Below, piece by piece: positions 20,566 through 28,584 of a stretch of 64,000 nt of DNA. Origin of the DNA: CAVVEQ01 sp963804865 (GTDB lineage: Bacteria > Chloroflexota > Anaerolineae > Anaerolineales > Anaerolineaceae). Position numbers and translations under genes: made by a program. The stretch lies in assembly GCA_963804865.1 (NCBI GenBank), contig CAWDSH010000042.1:248001-312000 (forward strand), in the 5' to 3' direction. Positions within the stretch are counted from its first letter, which is position 1; each line of letters begins with the position of its first letter. The notes beneath the pieces are model-generated. The model saw only the letters and a program-made list of their open reading frames with translations. It was not told the origin of the DNA and searched no databases.

Positions 20566-21726
20566 TTATGGACGGCGATCTAGTTCCACGGATACGTCCA
20601 TCTGCTCGCCATCGCGGAGGATGGTCATGACGATGGTATCACCCGGGCGTTTGTTCATGATCAGGTAGGTCAGGAATTCATCGAAATTCCTTATGCGCAT
20701 GCCGTCCACGGCAATGATCCAATCACCACCACTGTATAATCCCTCGATACTCGTTGCCTGGTCACCGGCACGCAACCCTGCCCGCTCGGCTGGTCCGTTG
20801 GAGACGATTGAGGTGATATAAGCCCCATAAGAATCCTGTAATCCGAGCTCTTCCATGACCATCAGGGAGATATTATCCAGGCTGGAAAGGCCCAGGTAAG
20901 GGTAATCATAAGATCCTGATGAGATCAATTCGGGGACAACTCTCTTGACAATATTGATCGGGATCGCAAAGCCAATTCCAATATTGCCCGCCTCTACGCC
21001 GATCACTGTGGAATTGGTTTGAATGGCACGGTTAATGCCAATGACATTGCCCTGGAGATCCAGTAACGGTCCCCCGGAGTTGCCCGGGTTGATCGGCGCG
21101 TCCGTCTGGATGAGGCCGGCAGCCGTGAAATAGTTGCCCGTCGGTGATTGGCGCATTGATTCCATGGTTCTGCCTTTGGCAGAAACGATCCCCGAGGTCA
21201 TGGTGCTGCTCAAACCGAAGGGGTTGCCGATGGCGACCACCGGATCGCCAACCAGGAGGGCATCAGAATCACCCAATGGCAATGGCAGCAATTGGTCGGC
21301 AGAAACTGATATTTTAATCACCGCGATATCCGAATCGGTATCGGTGGCGATCACTTCGCCGCGGACTTTTAACCCGGAGGGGAAATCCACTTCCAGGTCC
21401 GTGGCACCTTCAACAACATGATAATTGGTAATGATATGACCTTGCTTGTCATAAACAAAACCTGATCCCAATCCGCCGCCTTCTGCCGTTAAAGTCTGGA
21501 TGGCGACAACGCCGGGATTTACCTGTTCAAAAAGCTCTGCCAGGTCTCCCTGCTGCGTGATCACGACACTTCGCTCACTGACTTCAGTGGTCGGCCATGC
21601 GAGCGTGGATGGCTCTTCAATTATGCTATCTCCCGTCTGTGATTGAAGCAATGAACTAACGGTCTGGCAGGCAAGAGTGGAGAGAAGCAGGGTACTTATA
21701 ATCAGAACGATATGGATTCTTTTCAT
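20566..21726 (-). CDS. HtrA/DegP-like serine protease, lipoprotein
   Basis: This 386-residue S1C protease has a signal peptide ending in lipobox STLAC (Cys 20). The catalytic triad is His 103 (NYHVVEG), Asp 133 (DSDIAVIK) and Ser 217 (NPGNSGGP). One PDZ domain occupies about 285-380 (GPAERAGLRAGDQ...DWIIAVDG). Such proteases degrade or refold damaged proteins outside the membrane. The gene follows a DnaJ-type co-chaperone gene by 39 bases on the same strand, which suggests a joint stress-response unit. Confidence 0.93.
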   Translation of the reverse strand: MKRIHIVLIISTLLLSTLACQTVSSLLQSQTGDSIIEEPSTLAWPTTEVSERSVVITQQGDLAELFEQVNPGVVAIQTLTAEGGGLGSGFVYDKQGHIITNYHVVEGATDLEVDFPSGLKVRGEVIATDTDSDIAVIKISVSADQLLPLPLGDSDALLVGDPVVAIGNPFGLSSTMTSGIVSAKGRTMESMRQSPTGNYFTAAGLIQTDAPINPGNSGGPLLDLQGNVIGINRAIQTNSTVIGVEAGNIGIGFAIPINIVKRVVPELISSGSYDYPYLGLSSLDNISLMVMEELGLQDSYGAYITSIVSNGPAERAGLRAGDQATSIEGLYSGGDWIIAVDGMRIRNFDEFLTYLIMNKRPGDTIVMTILRDGEQMDVSVELDRRP

Positions 21727-21765
21727 TTTTACACCTCAAGATCAATAAGTTAGAGATTCCTGAAA

Positions 21766-22668
21766 TTATCCGGCTTTTCGCAGTTGTTCAAATAACTTGC
21801 GCTGCGGATCGGTAAGTTGTTTTGGCAGCGCGATTTTCAATTTTACATAAAGTTCCCCATACTTTTGAGGATTGCGAAGCATTGGCATACCCCGCCCTGC
21901 GAGGCGGAATACCTGTCCGGGCTGTGTTCCAGGTGGGATGGTTAGCGAGACATTCCCTGCGGGTGTGGTTACGTTGGCTTTACCACCCAGGACCGCTGTA
22001 TAAAGGTCGGTCGTGGTTTCACTGTGAAGATCATTCCCCTTGCGTTCGAAGCGGGAATCGGGAGCAACCTCGATCACCAGGTAGATATCCGAGGTCTGTC
22101 CATTCACGCCTGCCGGGCCCGCTCCACGTACGCGCACCTTGGTCCCGGATTGCGCGCCGGCAGGGATGCGAACTTCGATGCGGCGATTACCTATTTGAAA
22201 GAGGCGTGTTGTGCCGTGATAGGCTTCCATTAAGTTAATGGACACTCCCTGCTGAAGAGCAGCAGGGCGGGATGCCCGCCGGCTGGTGGTATAAGTCCCC
22301 GGGCGACCGCCGAAAATGGTGGCGAAAAACTCTGAAAAATCACCGAATATATCATTGAGATCCCCCATATCCACTGGTGTGCCGCCCTGCTGCTGCGCCC
22401 AGGTGTCCCAGTTGTATTGACCGGGAGCTCCTCGCTGTTGCCAGTTGGTATAAGATTCACCGACCTGGTCATAACGGCTTCGCTTTTGGGGATCTTTCAA
22501 GACCTCATAAGCCTCGTTGATCTCTTTGAATTTCTGCTCTGCCGATTTATTGCCCGGATTTTTATCAGGGTGATGCTTTTTAGCCAGGGAGCGGTAGGCT
22601 TTTTTGATCTCGTCATCGCTTGCCTTGCGGTCCACGCCCAGGATTTTATAATAATCTTTATATTCCAT
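21766..22668 (-). CDS. DnaJ-domain co-chaperone, CbpA type
   Basis: This 300-residue protein has an N-terminal J domain (residues 4-70) with the HPD motif at 33-35, which stimulates DnaK. A Gly/aromatic linker follows (about 70-135), then the two beta-sandwich DnaJ C-terminal domains (about 140-295). The cysteine zinc finger of DnaJ is absent, so this is a class B protein like CbpA. No dnaK or grpE is near. It is the first gene of a pair with the HtrA-like protease, and diverges from the sensor gene at 22833. Confidence 0.93.
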   Translation of the reverse strand: MEYKDYYKILGVDRKASDDEIKKAYRSLAKKHHPDKNPGNKSAEQKFKEINEAYEVLKDPQKRSRYDQVGESYTNWQQRGAPGQYNWDTWAQQQGGTPVDMGDLNDIFGDFSEFFATIFGGRPGTYTTSRRASRPAALQQGVSINLMEAYHGTTRLFQIGNRRIEVRIPAGAQSGTKVRVRGAGPAGVNGQTSDIYLVIEVAPDSRFERKGNDLHSETTTDLYTAVLGGKANVTTPAGNVSLTIPPGTQPGQVFRLAGRGMPMLRNPQKYGELYVKLKIALPKQLTDPQRKLFEQLRKAG

Positions 22669-22793
22669 AACTACTAATTGTAAGGCGTTGGGAGTTCCAA
22701 ATCAAGAGATGCATAAGGAATTTTATAAAACTCTAACAAAGTATTATGAAATCTTTAATATGTTCACTTAACTAAACCGTAAGTTGTGTTAAA

Positions 22794-22823
22794 TTGCGTT
22801 TTTCAAGATAACCGTGCTATATT
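22794..22823 (+). promoter_or_regulatory. promoter of the REC-GAF sensor gene, apparently leaderless
   Basis: TTGCGT (22794-22799), 18-base spacer, TATATT (22818-22823). The -10 ends nine bases before the ATG at 22833 and no ribosome binding site is visible, so the mRNA would start within a few bases of the start codon. Confidence 0.45.
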
Positions 22824-22832
22824 TAAGCTGCT

Positions 22833-24485
22833 ATGGCAGCCCGCGAGCGTATCCTGATTGTTGAAAGCGACCAGGTGATAAGTGACCTTGTCGCCCGCCA
22901 GGCGTTGCAGATGGCTGGATTTCAGACGCTTGTGGTTTCAGATGCCAATGGTGCCATCGGCAAGGCAATGCAATTCGCGCCGGATGTGATCATCGTGGAC
23001 GAAAAATTGGAGGGATTGAGCGGCAAGGATCTTTTGGTCGCGCTCACTTCCCAGGGGATCGAAACGCCCGTGATCATGCTGGCTTCCAAAGGCAGTGAGG
23101 TTGAAATCATCCAGGCTTTCCGGTTGGGAGCCACCGATTACCTGCTCTGGCCGGTTCGCGAGGCAGAAGTCATCAATGCGGTCGAGAGGGTGCTCAAGCA
23201 GGTTCGCGATAGGCGGGAAAGAGAAAGGCTTGCGCACCAGCTCCAACAGATCAATCTTGAGCTGCAGCAGCGTGCCAAAGAACTGACCACCATCTTCGCG
23301 GTGGGCAAGGCAGTCATCTCGATCACCGATCAAGCCATCTTATTCAAGAATATCCTGGATGGTGCAGCCAAAGTTTCCCAGGCAGACCTGGGATGGTTGA
23401 TGTTGCGCGATGAATCCAACAAGACGTTTAACTTGACGGCCATGTTGAATTTACCCGCGTCACTCCCGGTTGAGATCAATAAACCGTGGGATGATGGCAT
23501 CAGTTCATTGGTGGCGATGTCGGGTGAATCACTCACCATGTACGGTGAACCCATCCGCAGATTCAAGATCGCCAGCCTGGGTCAATCCGTCCTGATCGTG
23601 CCGATCAAAGTCCAGAAGAAAGTCATCGGTTTGATGGTGGTGATGCGCAAGCAATCATTACCTTTCAAGGGTACCGAGCAAAACATGCTCGAAGCGGTGG
23701 CGGATTATCTTTCCATTTACCTGGTTAATGCGAGGCTTTTCCGCGTGGTTGAGGAAAGGGCGCGTTTCCTGCAGGTGATGGTTGAAAATGCCCAGGCGGG
23801 AGAGAAGGTCACCAATGGGATCCTGCAATCGGTGAAAAAAGAGATCGCCCGACCCATCGAGCAATCCCAATTGGCATTGGAAGCACTCCAGCAGGCTGAG
23901 GATGTTCGCTGGAATCCCGAGCAGCGGGAATTACTGATGAAACTTCAGGACCAGCTCAGGCTGCTCGAGCAAATCGCGGATGCCATCCATACCATTGAGA
24001 GTTTTAAAGCCATACCGGAAGCCACCACAGCCAATATCAATGAATTGATCCGCCAATCCATCAAGCGGTTCCAGCCGTTTGCCAGACAGAATAACCTGAT
24101 GCTGGTGGCTGAACTTCCCGATGATCCATTAAATGCGCAGGCTGATCCAAGCCAATTAACGCCTGCCATTGATGGGATTTTAAATGCAGCCATTCGATTT
24201 TCCAACGCGGGGGGCGAGATCAACATTCGCCTGGAAAAAGGAAAAGACCGGCAGATCCTGGTGACCATTCGCGATACGGGAGACGGTTTCTCATCCGAGC
24301 AGGTCAAACGCATCCTGGAGGAGGATATTCCCCCTGATCCTACCAAGCCCAGGAGGTTTGGCGGGTTGGCGATATCACTACCCCAGGTCAACGAACTGAT
24401 TCTCAAGCAGAATGGATCAATCTGGGTTGAAAGCGTTCAAGGAAAAGGTTCACAATATCACGTTTCCCTCCCGGCGGGGAGTTAG
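22833..24485 (+). CDS. receiver-GAF-ATPase sensor protein without a phosphoacceptor histidine
   Basis: This is a 550-residue cytoplasmic protein. The receiver domain (about 5-120) keeps the phosphoacceptor Asp 56 (DVIIVDEK), but Ala 84 and Trp 106 stand where Thr/Ser and Lys are normally found. A coiled linker and a GAF domain (about 155-310) follow. The C-terminal ATPase has N, G1 and G2 boxes (LNAAIRFSNAGGEI, RDTGDGF, GGLAISL), but its dimerisation helix reads KKEIARPIEQSQLA, with no H-E/D pair. It therefore probably cannot phosphorylate itself in the usual way. The neighbouring kinase has the opposite defects, so the two likely act together. Confidence 0.85.
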   Translation: MAARERILIVESDQVISDLVARQALQMAGFQTLVVSDANGAIGKAMQFAPDVIIVDEKLEGLSGKDLLVALTSQGIETPVIMLASKGSEVEIIQAFRLGATDYLLWPVREAEVINAVERVLKQVRDRRERERLAHQLQQINLELQQRAKELTTIFAVGKAVISITDQAILFKNILDGAAKVSQADLGWLMLRDESNKTFNLTAMLNLPASLPVEINKPWDDGISSLVAMSGESLTMYGEPIRRFKIASLGQSVLIVPIKVQKKVIGLMVVMRKQSLPFKGTEQNMLEAVADYLSIYLVNARLFRVVEERARFLQVMVENAQAGEKVTNGILQSVKKEIARPIEQSQLALEALQQAEDVRWNPEQRELLMKLQDQLRLLEQIADAIHTIESFKAIPEATTANINELIRQSIKRFQPFARQNNLMLVAELPDDPLNAQADPSQLTPAIDGILNAAIRFSNAGGEINIRLEKGKDRQILVTIRDTGDGFSSEQVKRILEEDIPPDPTKPRRFGGLAISLPQVNELILKQNGSIWVESVQGKGSQYHVSLPAGS

Positions 24486-24515
24486 ATCAAATTTGACATC
24501 AAAGCCAGAAAAGAA

Positions 24516-26438
24516 ATGACAACACACAAAGAAAAAATCCTTGTGATTACTTCCAACCCCCAGATGGATTATCTCCTGGAGCGAGTGCTTAAATCGGTAG
24601 GATACTTGGTCACGCTTTGCCCGGACAAGGACTCCGTGTTAAAGACGCTGGATGCCAATATTCACGACCTGGTGGTGGTCAGTGAAGAAATGAAGGATGG
24701 CGCCTGGCACGAAACAGGGCTTGAGATGAATGCACGATTCCCTGCCACACCCATCCTCCTGCTGGCGAAGGAACGCACCCCGGAGCTTCTCAACAAGGCG
24801 CTGACGATTGGCATCATTGGAACTCTCTGCCTTCCCCTTAAAGCCGAAGAGATCCTTGATGCCGTAGAAAAAGGACTGGAAAAATCGAAGCAGCGCAAAA
24901 ATTGGGTGCTCATGGAGGCCAAGAGAGCCACCGCTGGATTGCAGCAGAAGATCGATGAGCTTGAAACGATCACACACTTAGGACAATCCATAACCAGTAA
25001 GTTGGAGTTGAACGCTGTGCTTTCTTCTGTTGTCGAAGCTGCCGTCGAACTCACGGGAGCAGAAGAAGGCAGCTTGCTCTTATTGGATGAAGTTACGGGC
25101 GATCTCTATATGCGCGCAGCGCGTAATTTTCAGGAAGAATTCGTGCGCACCTTTCGCCTCCCGGTTAAGGATACCCTCGCCGGTTCGGTGCTCAGCAGCG
25201 GTAAACCTGTTCTTCTGGATGAAAATACACCCAAGAAGATCAAAACTGCCTATCTTGTCCACAGTCTTGTCTATGTGCCCCTGACGATTAACAATCGCAC
25301 CATTGGTGTGTTAGGTGTGGATAATCGAAATACGGGGGTGGGTGCATTCAAACCCCGTGACATAAAAGTATTAAGCGCTTTGGCCGAATTTGCCGTGATT
25401 GCCATTGAAAATGCACGGTTATTTGCAGAGACGAATTCCGAGCGAAATAAGCTGAGCACCATCCTGAAGAAAATTCAAGATGGTGTCCTTGTTTTGGACC
25501 AGGATCAGCGTGTCATGTTGGTCAACCAGACGGCACAATCCATCTTGAACATGGTGGAACCATTCGTCAATCGTCAGATCAAGGATGTCATCAGTCAGCC
25601 GGAAATCCTTGAGCTGGTTGAAAACACCGGAAAAACCATTCAAGCTCAAAAGGAAATGTCCACCCAGGATGGCTTGATCTATATCGCCCAGCTGACCCAG
25701 ATCCCTGAAGTTGGACAGGCCATCACACTACATGACATCACCCATCTAAAAAAACTGGATCGTTTGAAGAGCGAATTCGTAAGTACGGTATCTCACGACC
25801 TGCGCTCACCGCTCACGGCGATCCTGGGATATGTTGATCTCATCGAACGGGCCGGTCCGATCAGCGATGTGCAGCGTGATTTTATCCACCGCGTTCAGAC
25901 AAGCATTCATAACATCACCCACCTGGTGGATGATCTGCTCGACCTCGGCAGAATAGAAGCCGGCTTCGATACTCACAAAGAGAGCCTGCGCATGGATCAA
26001 TTGATCCGTTATTCAGCGGACGGATTCAATATGCGTTTGAATGAGAAGGACCACCATTTCCAGTTATCCATGCCGGATAATTTCCCCAATATCCTCGGCA
26101 ACCCCACTGAGCTGCGCCAAATGGTGGATAACATGCTGGATAATTGCATCAAATATACTCCGCCCGGCGGGAATATCTCGATAACATGCAAGCAGGAGGA
26201 TCACTCGTTGATCATCCAATTCACTGATAACGGAGTTGGCATCCCGGCGGTGGATATCCCGTTCATATTCGATAAATTTTTCCGTGCCGGGAATATCAAT
26301 AACGATATTTCGGGTACCGGCTTGGGATTGGCGATCGTGAAATCCATCGTGGAGAACCACCAGGGAAGAATATGGGCTGAATCTAAGGTGGGCGAGGGCA
26401 GCACGTTCACCATTGTTCTCCCCGTTCTCGAATCATAA
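24516..26438 (+). CDS. hybrid sensor histidine kinase with degenerate receiver (GAF, PAS)
   Basis: This is a 640-residue cytoplasmic protein. The N-terminal receiver-like domain (about 5-125) has Ser 56 in place of the phosphoacceptor Asp (HDLVVVSEEM), and Leu in place of the conserved Lys, so it is a pseudo-receiver. GAF (about 150-305), PAS (about 315-410), HisKA with His 427 (VSHDLRSPL), and a full ATPase domain (N box MLDNCIKYTPPGG, G1 DNGVGI, F box FDKFFR, G2 GTGLGLAIVK) follow. It starts 31 bases after the related gene at 22833 with the same REC-GAF-ATPase layout, so the pair probably arose by duplication. No DNA-binding regulator adjoins them. Confidence 0.92.
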   Translation: MTTHKEKILVITSNPQMDYLLERVLKSVGYLVTLCPDKDSVLKTLDANIHDLVVVSEEMKDGAWHETGLEMNARFPATPILLLAKERTPELLNKALTIGIIGTLCLPLKAEEILDAVEKGLEKSKQRKNWVLMEAKRATAGLQQKIDELETITHLGQSITSKLELNAVLSSVVEAAVELTGAEEGSLLLLDEVTGDLYMRAARNFQEEFVRTFRLPVKDTLAGSVLSSGKPVLLDENTPKKIKTAYLVHSLVYVPLTINNRTIGVLGVDNRNTGVGAFKPRDIKVLSALAEFAVIAIENARLFAETNSERNKLSTILKKIQDGVLVLDQDQRVMLVNQTAQSILNMVEPFVNRQIKDVISQPEILELVENTGKTIQAQKEMSTQDGLIYIAQLTQIPEVGQAITLHDITHLKKLDRLKSEFVSTVSHDLRSPLTAILGYVDLIERAGPISDVQRDFIHRVQTSIHNITHLVDDLLDLGRIEAGFDTHKESLRMDQLIRYSADGFNMRLNEKDHHFQLSMPDNFPNILGNPTELRQMVDNMLDNCIKYTPPGGNISITCKQEDHSLIIQFTDNGVGIPAVDIPFIFDKFFRAGNINNDISGTGLGLAIVKSIVENHQGRIWAESKVGEGSTFTIVLPVLES

Positions 26439-26447
26439 AATTACTAT

Positions 26448-26485
26448 AAAAAAATAGAGGTTCCCGCGGGAGCCTCTATTTTTTT
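26448..26485. terminator. bidirectional terminator between convergent genes
   Basis: AATAGAGG (26453-26460) pairs with CCTCTATT (26473-26480). The stem is extended by A-runs on the left and T-runs on the right, so it works on both strands. The stop codon of the minus-strand gene (26476-26478) lies inside the right arm. Confidence 0.85.
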
Positions 26486-26898
26486 AATTCATCCAGGAAT
26501 TGACCCAGTTGCAGAATGATTTCATCAGCATCTGCGTAGGCTGCCAACCTGAAGCCGGGATGCGTATTGCCAGTGAGCATTTTGGATACTCTCCGACCTT
26601 TTTGATGGCAGCAGAGAACCGGTTTATTTAATGTAAGAGCCAGAGCTATCTCGTAACCAACCCCATGTGAAGGCGTACTGACCTCGGCAACCAGTGCATC
26701 GCACTCATTCACCCATTTGACATCCCGATGGTATACATCCACCGGTTCGACCACGGATTCGACGGACAGGATATCCTCATTGGATAGGTGCGCTGTGGGA
26801 ACTTCATGACCTTGCTGGAGCAGGTAATCCACGATGATCTGGTAGATCTTCTGATCGTTGCGACCCCCGGTGATCGAACAGGAAAAGTATATGTTCAT
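26476..26898 (-). CDS. DNPH1/Rcl-like nucleoside 5'-phosphate N-hydrolase (nucleoside deoxyribosyltransferase family)
   Basis: This 140-residue protein begins MNIYFSCSITGGRNDQKIY, the loop that binds phosphate in DNPH1, and has the catalytic stretch CDALVAEVSTPSHGVGYEIALAL with the nucleophilic glutamate in GYE. DNPH1 cleaves the glycosidic bond of 2'-deoxynucleoside 5'-monophosphates, a nucleotide-sanitising reaction. The exact substrate is unknown. The last codons encode KK and run through the terminator shared with the kinase gene. A nucleoside 2-deoxyribosyltransferase activity is a less likely alternative. Confidence 0.75.
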   Translation of the reverse strand: MNIYFSCSITGGRNDQKIYQIIVDYLLQQGHEVPTAHLSNEDILSVESVVEPVDVYHRDVKWVNECDALVAEVSTPSHGVGYEIALALTLNKPVLCCHQKGRRVSKMLTGNTHPGFRLAAYADADEIILQLGQFLDELKK

Positions 26899-27062
26899 GG
26901 CAACTCTCGAATGCGCTTCATTCTATCATGCCCTGCAAGCTGAAAATCAATCATTGTGGCATGGTCCATGCAACAAGAAAGACAGAATAACCAGGGCTTG
27001 AGCCCCGAACGGGGTAAATTTTCATCTCCAAAGCAATGGGAAGCCCGGGGAAGGAGTTTTAT

Positions 27063-27767
27063 ATGAAACAAATCAAGATAATTTTGATGGCAGGTGTCAT
27101 GGTCAGTATTATCCTTGCCGCCTGCAATCTACCAGCTTCCAAATCGCCGACCACGATCCCAACGAACGCTGCCGCCAAGCCGGCTACCACCAATGCCACG
27201 TTGCATGATATCGTCAGCAGCACGCAGACCGCCATGGCAAAAGTGGCGTCGCCCATTCCAACGCAGCCCCTGCCGACTGTTGGGACCACGGAGGATGCGG
27301 TTGTGGATGTGGATGGAACCGTTGAGCCAACCGTGCAGCCCACGGGGTATGGGATTTCGGTTGCCACCCAGGTCCCCACGAAGATACCCTCACAGGCGCC
27401 GACAGTGCTCGTCCCAACTGCCACTCCCGGGCTGCCAACCACCTACAGCCTCCAGGAAGGTGAATGGTGTTACTGCCTTGCCCGCCGCTTTAATATCCTG
27501 GCAGGGACGTTGATTGGAGCAAATCCAGCCTGCGCAACGGGGAGTATCCCGCCCGGATCCGTGCTGACAATTCCGCAGGGAGCAGCACCATGGGATGGCG
27601 TGAGGGCACTTGTGACTCACCCGGCATCCTATACCGTGCGTGCTGGAGACACCATTTACACGATCGCATGCTATTATGGCGACGTGGATCCGAATGCCAT
27701 CATTTACGCGAATTCTTTAAAAAGTCCGTTCACACTGATTGCAGGACAGGTATTGAACATCCCATAA
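27063..27767 (+). CDS. lipoprotein with two LysM domains
   Basis: The start at ATG 27063 has AAGGAG upstream and gives a proper signal peptide ending in lipobox ILAAC (Cys about 22); the ATG at 27036 is too early. A long Thr/Pro/Ala-rich linker (about 25-135) separates it from two LysM repeats, about 137-185 (TYSLQEGEWCYCLARRFNI) and about 188-235 (SYTVRAGDTIYTIACYYGD). LysM binds the glycan strands of peptidoglycan. Each repeat carries cysteines, which may form disulfides outside the cell. It is probably a surface protein tethered to the membrane that grips the cell wall. Confidence 0.88.
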   Translation: MKQIKIILMAGVMVSIILAACNLPASKSPTTIPTNAAAKPATTNATLHDIVSSTQTAMAKVASPIPTQPLPTVGTTEDAVVDVDGTVEPTVQPTGYGISVATQVPTKIPSQAPTVLVPTATPGLPTTYSLQEGEWCYCLARRFNILAGTLIGANPACATGSIPPGSVLTIPQGAAPWDGVRALVTHPASYTVRAGDTIYTIACYYGDVDPNAIIYANSLKSPFTLIAGQVLNIP

Positions 27768-27804
27768 ATCGAATTATTGGGTAATTTAATCCAGAGTATA
27801 CTTA

Positions 27805-27827
27805 CGGGCGGGGAGTTTCCCCGCCCG
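27805..27827 (+). terminator. strong hairpin after the LysM gene
   Basis: A perfect 10-base GC-rich stem (27805-27814 with 27818-27827) has a 3-base loop. No U-run follows, so it may be a Rho-dependent or partial terminator, or a stabilising element, between the LysM and Nudix genes. Confidence 0.5.
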
Positions 27828-27850
27828 ATCCATTTAACCAGGAAAACTCA

Positions 27851-28387
27851 ATGGAATATCATATCAAGGATAAGCGAAGTATTTACGTTGGAAAAGTGTT
27901 CAAGGTGGAGCAGGTCGATGTCACTCTTCCAGATGGTAAACCTGCGGTTTATGACCTGGTCGTGCATCCTGGATCGGTGACCATAATCCCGGTTGATGAC
28001 CAGGGTTTAATGTATTTCGTGCGGCAGTACCGCATCGGTGCAGGCAGAATGCTGCTTGAATTGCCTGCGGGTACCATGGAGGAAAATGAGGATCCGTTGG
28101 AATGCGCGAAACGGGAAGTCCGCGAGGAAACCGGCATGAGCGGTGATCTCATTGAGGTTGGTGACCTCTACCTGGCACCCGGTTATACCAGCGAGCACAT
28201 GACCCTCTACCTGGCGACCGGTCTCTACCCGGCAAAACTGGAAGGCGACGAGGATGAATTCTTGAAGGTGGTCACCATTCCGGTCAAAGAAGTCTATAAA
28301 ATGGTCGAAGAGAAACAGGTTAATGATGGGAAAACACTGGCAGCATTGATGCTGGCGTTGCCATTTTTAAAGAAGCATATGGATTAG
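27851..28387 (+). CDS. Nudix hydrolase, ADP-ribose pyrophosphatase type
   Basis: This 178-residue protein contains the full Nudix box, GTMEENEDPLECAKREVREETGM (a GX5EX7REUXEEXGU match), which binds the Mg ions that cleave a nucleoside diphosphate linked to another moiety. The N-terminal strands (VYDLVVHPGSVTIIPVDDQG) and the downstream YLAPGYTSEHMTLYLATGL segment are typical of ADP-ribose pyrophosphatases. The likely substrate is ADP-ribose or a related sugar nucleotide. It follows the LysM gene at a hairpin and precedes the nifJ promoter. Confidence 0.88.
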   Translation: MEYHIKDKRSIYVGKVFKVEQVDVTLPDGKPAVYDLVVHPGSVTIIPVDDQGLMYFVRQYRIGAGRMLLELPAGTMEENEDPLECAKREVREETGMSGDLIEVGDLYLAPGYTSEHMTLYLATGLYPAKLEGDEDEFLKVVTIPVKEVYKMVEEKQVNDGKTLAALMLALPFLKKHMD

Positions 28388-28477
28388 GTTAAGACTTGGA
28401 TTTTCATGACAGATTAAATTGGAAATGATGATCAAAAGTACTGTATCAATGTCATAAAAAGAGATAAACTTTTCCAC

Positions 28478-28505
28478 TTGAATGTTTGGTTGGATGCCTT
28501 ATAAT
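28478..28505 (+). promoter_or_regulatory. promoter of the pyruvate:ferredoxin oxidoreductase gene
   Basis: TTGAAT (28478-28483), 16-base spacer, TATAAT (28500-28505). The leader is about 75 bases, and contains a short CCTGC/GCAGG hairpin at about 28528-28543. Confidence 0.65.
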
Positions 28506-28584
28506 CATGAATTGGATATTAACCTGCCTGCATCGCTGCAGGGGGCTTAGATCGAACGAATTATTTCTTTGAGGAGTATTTCCC

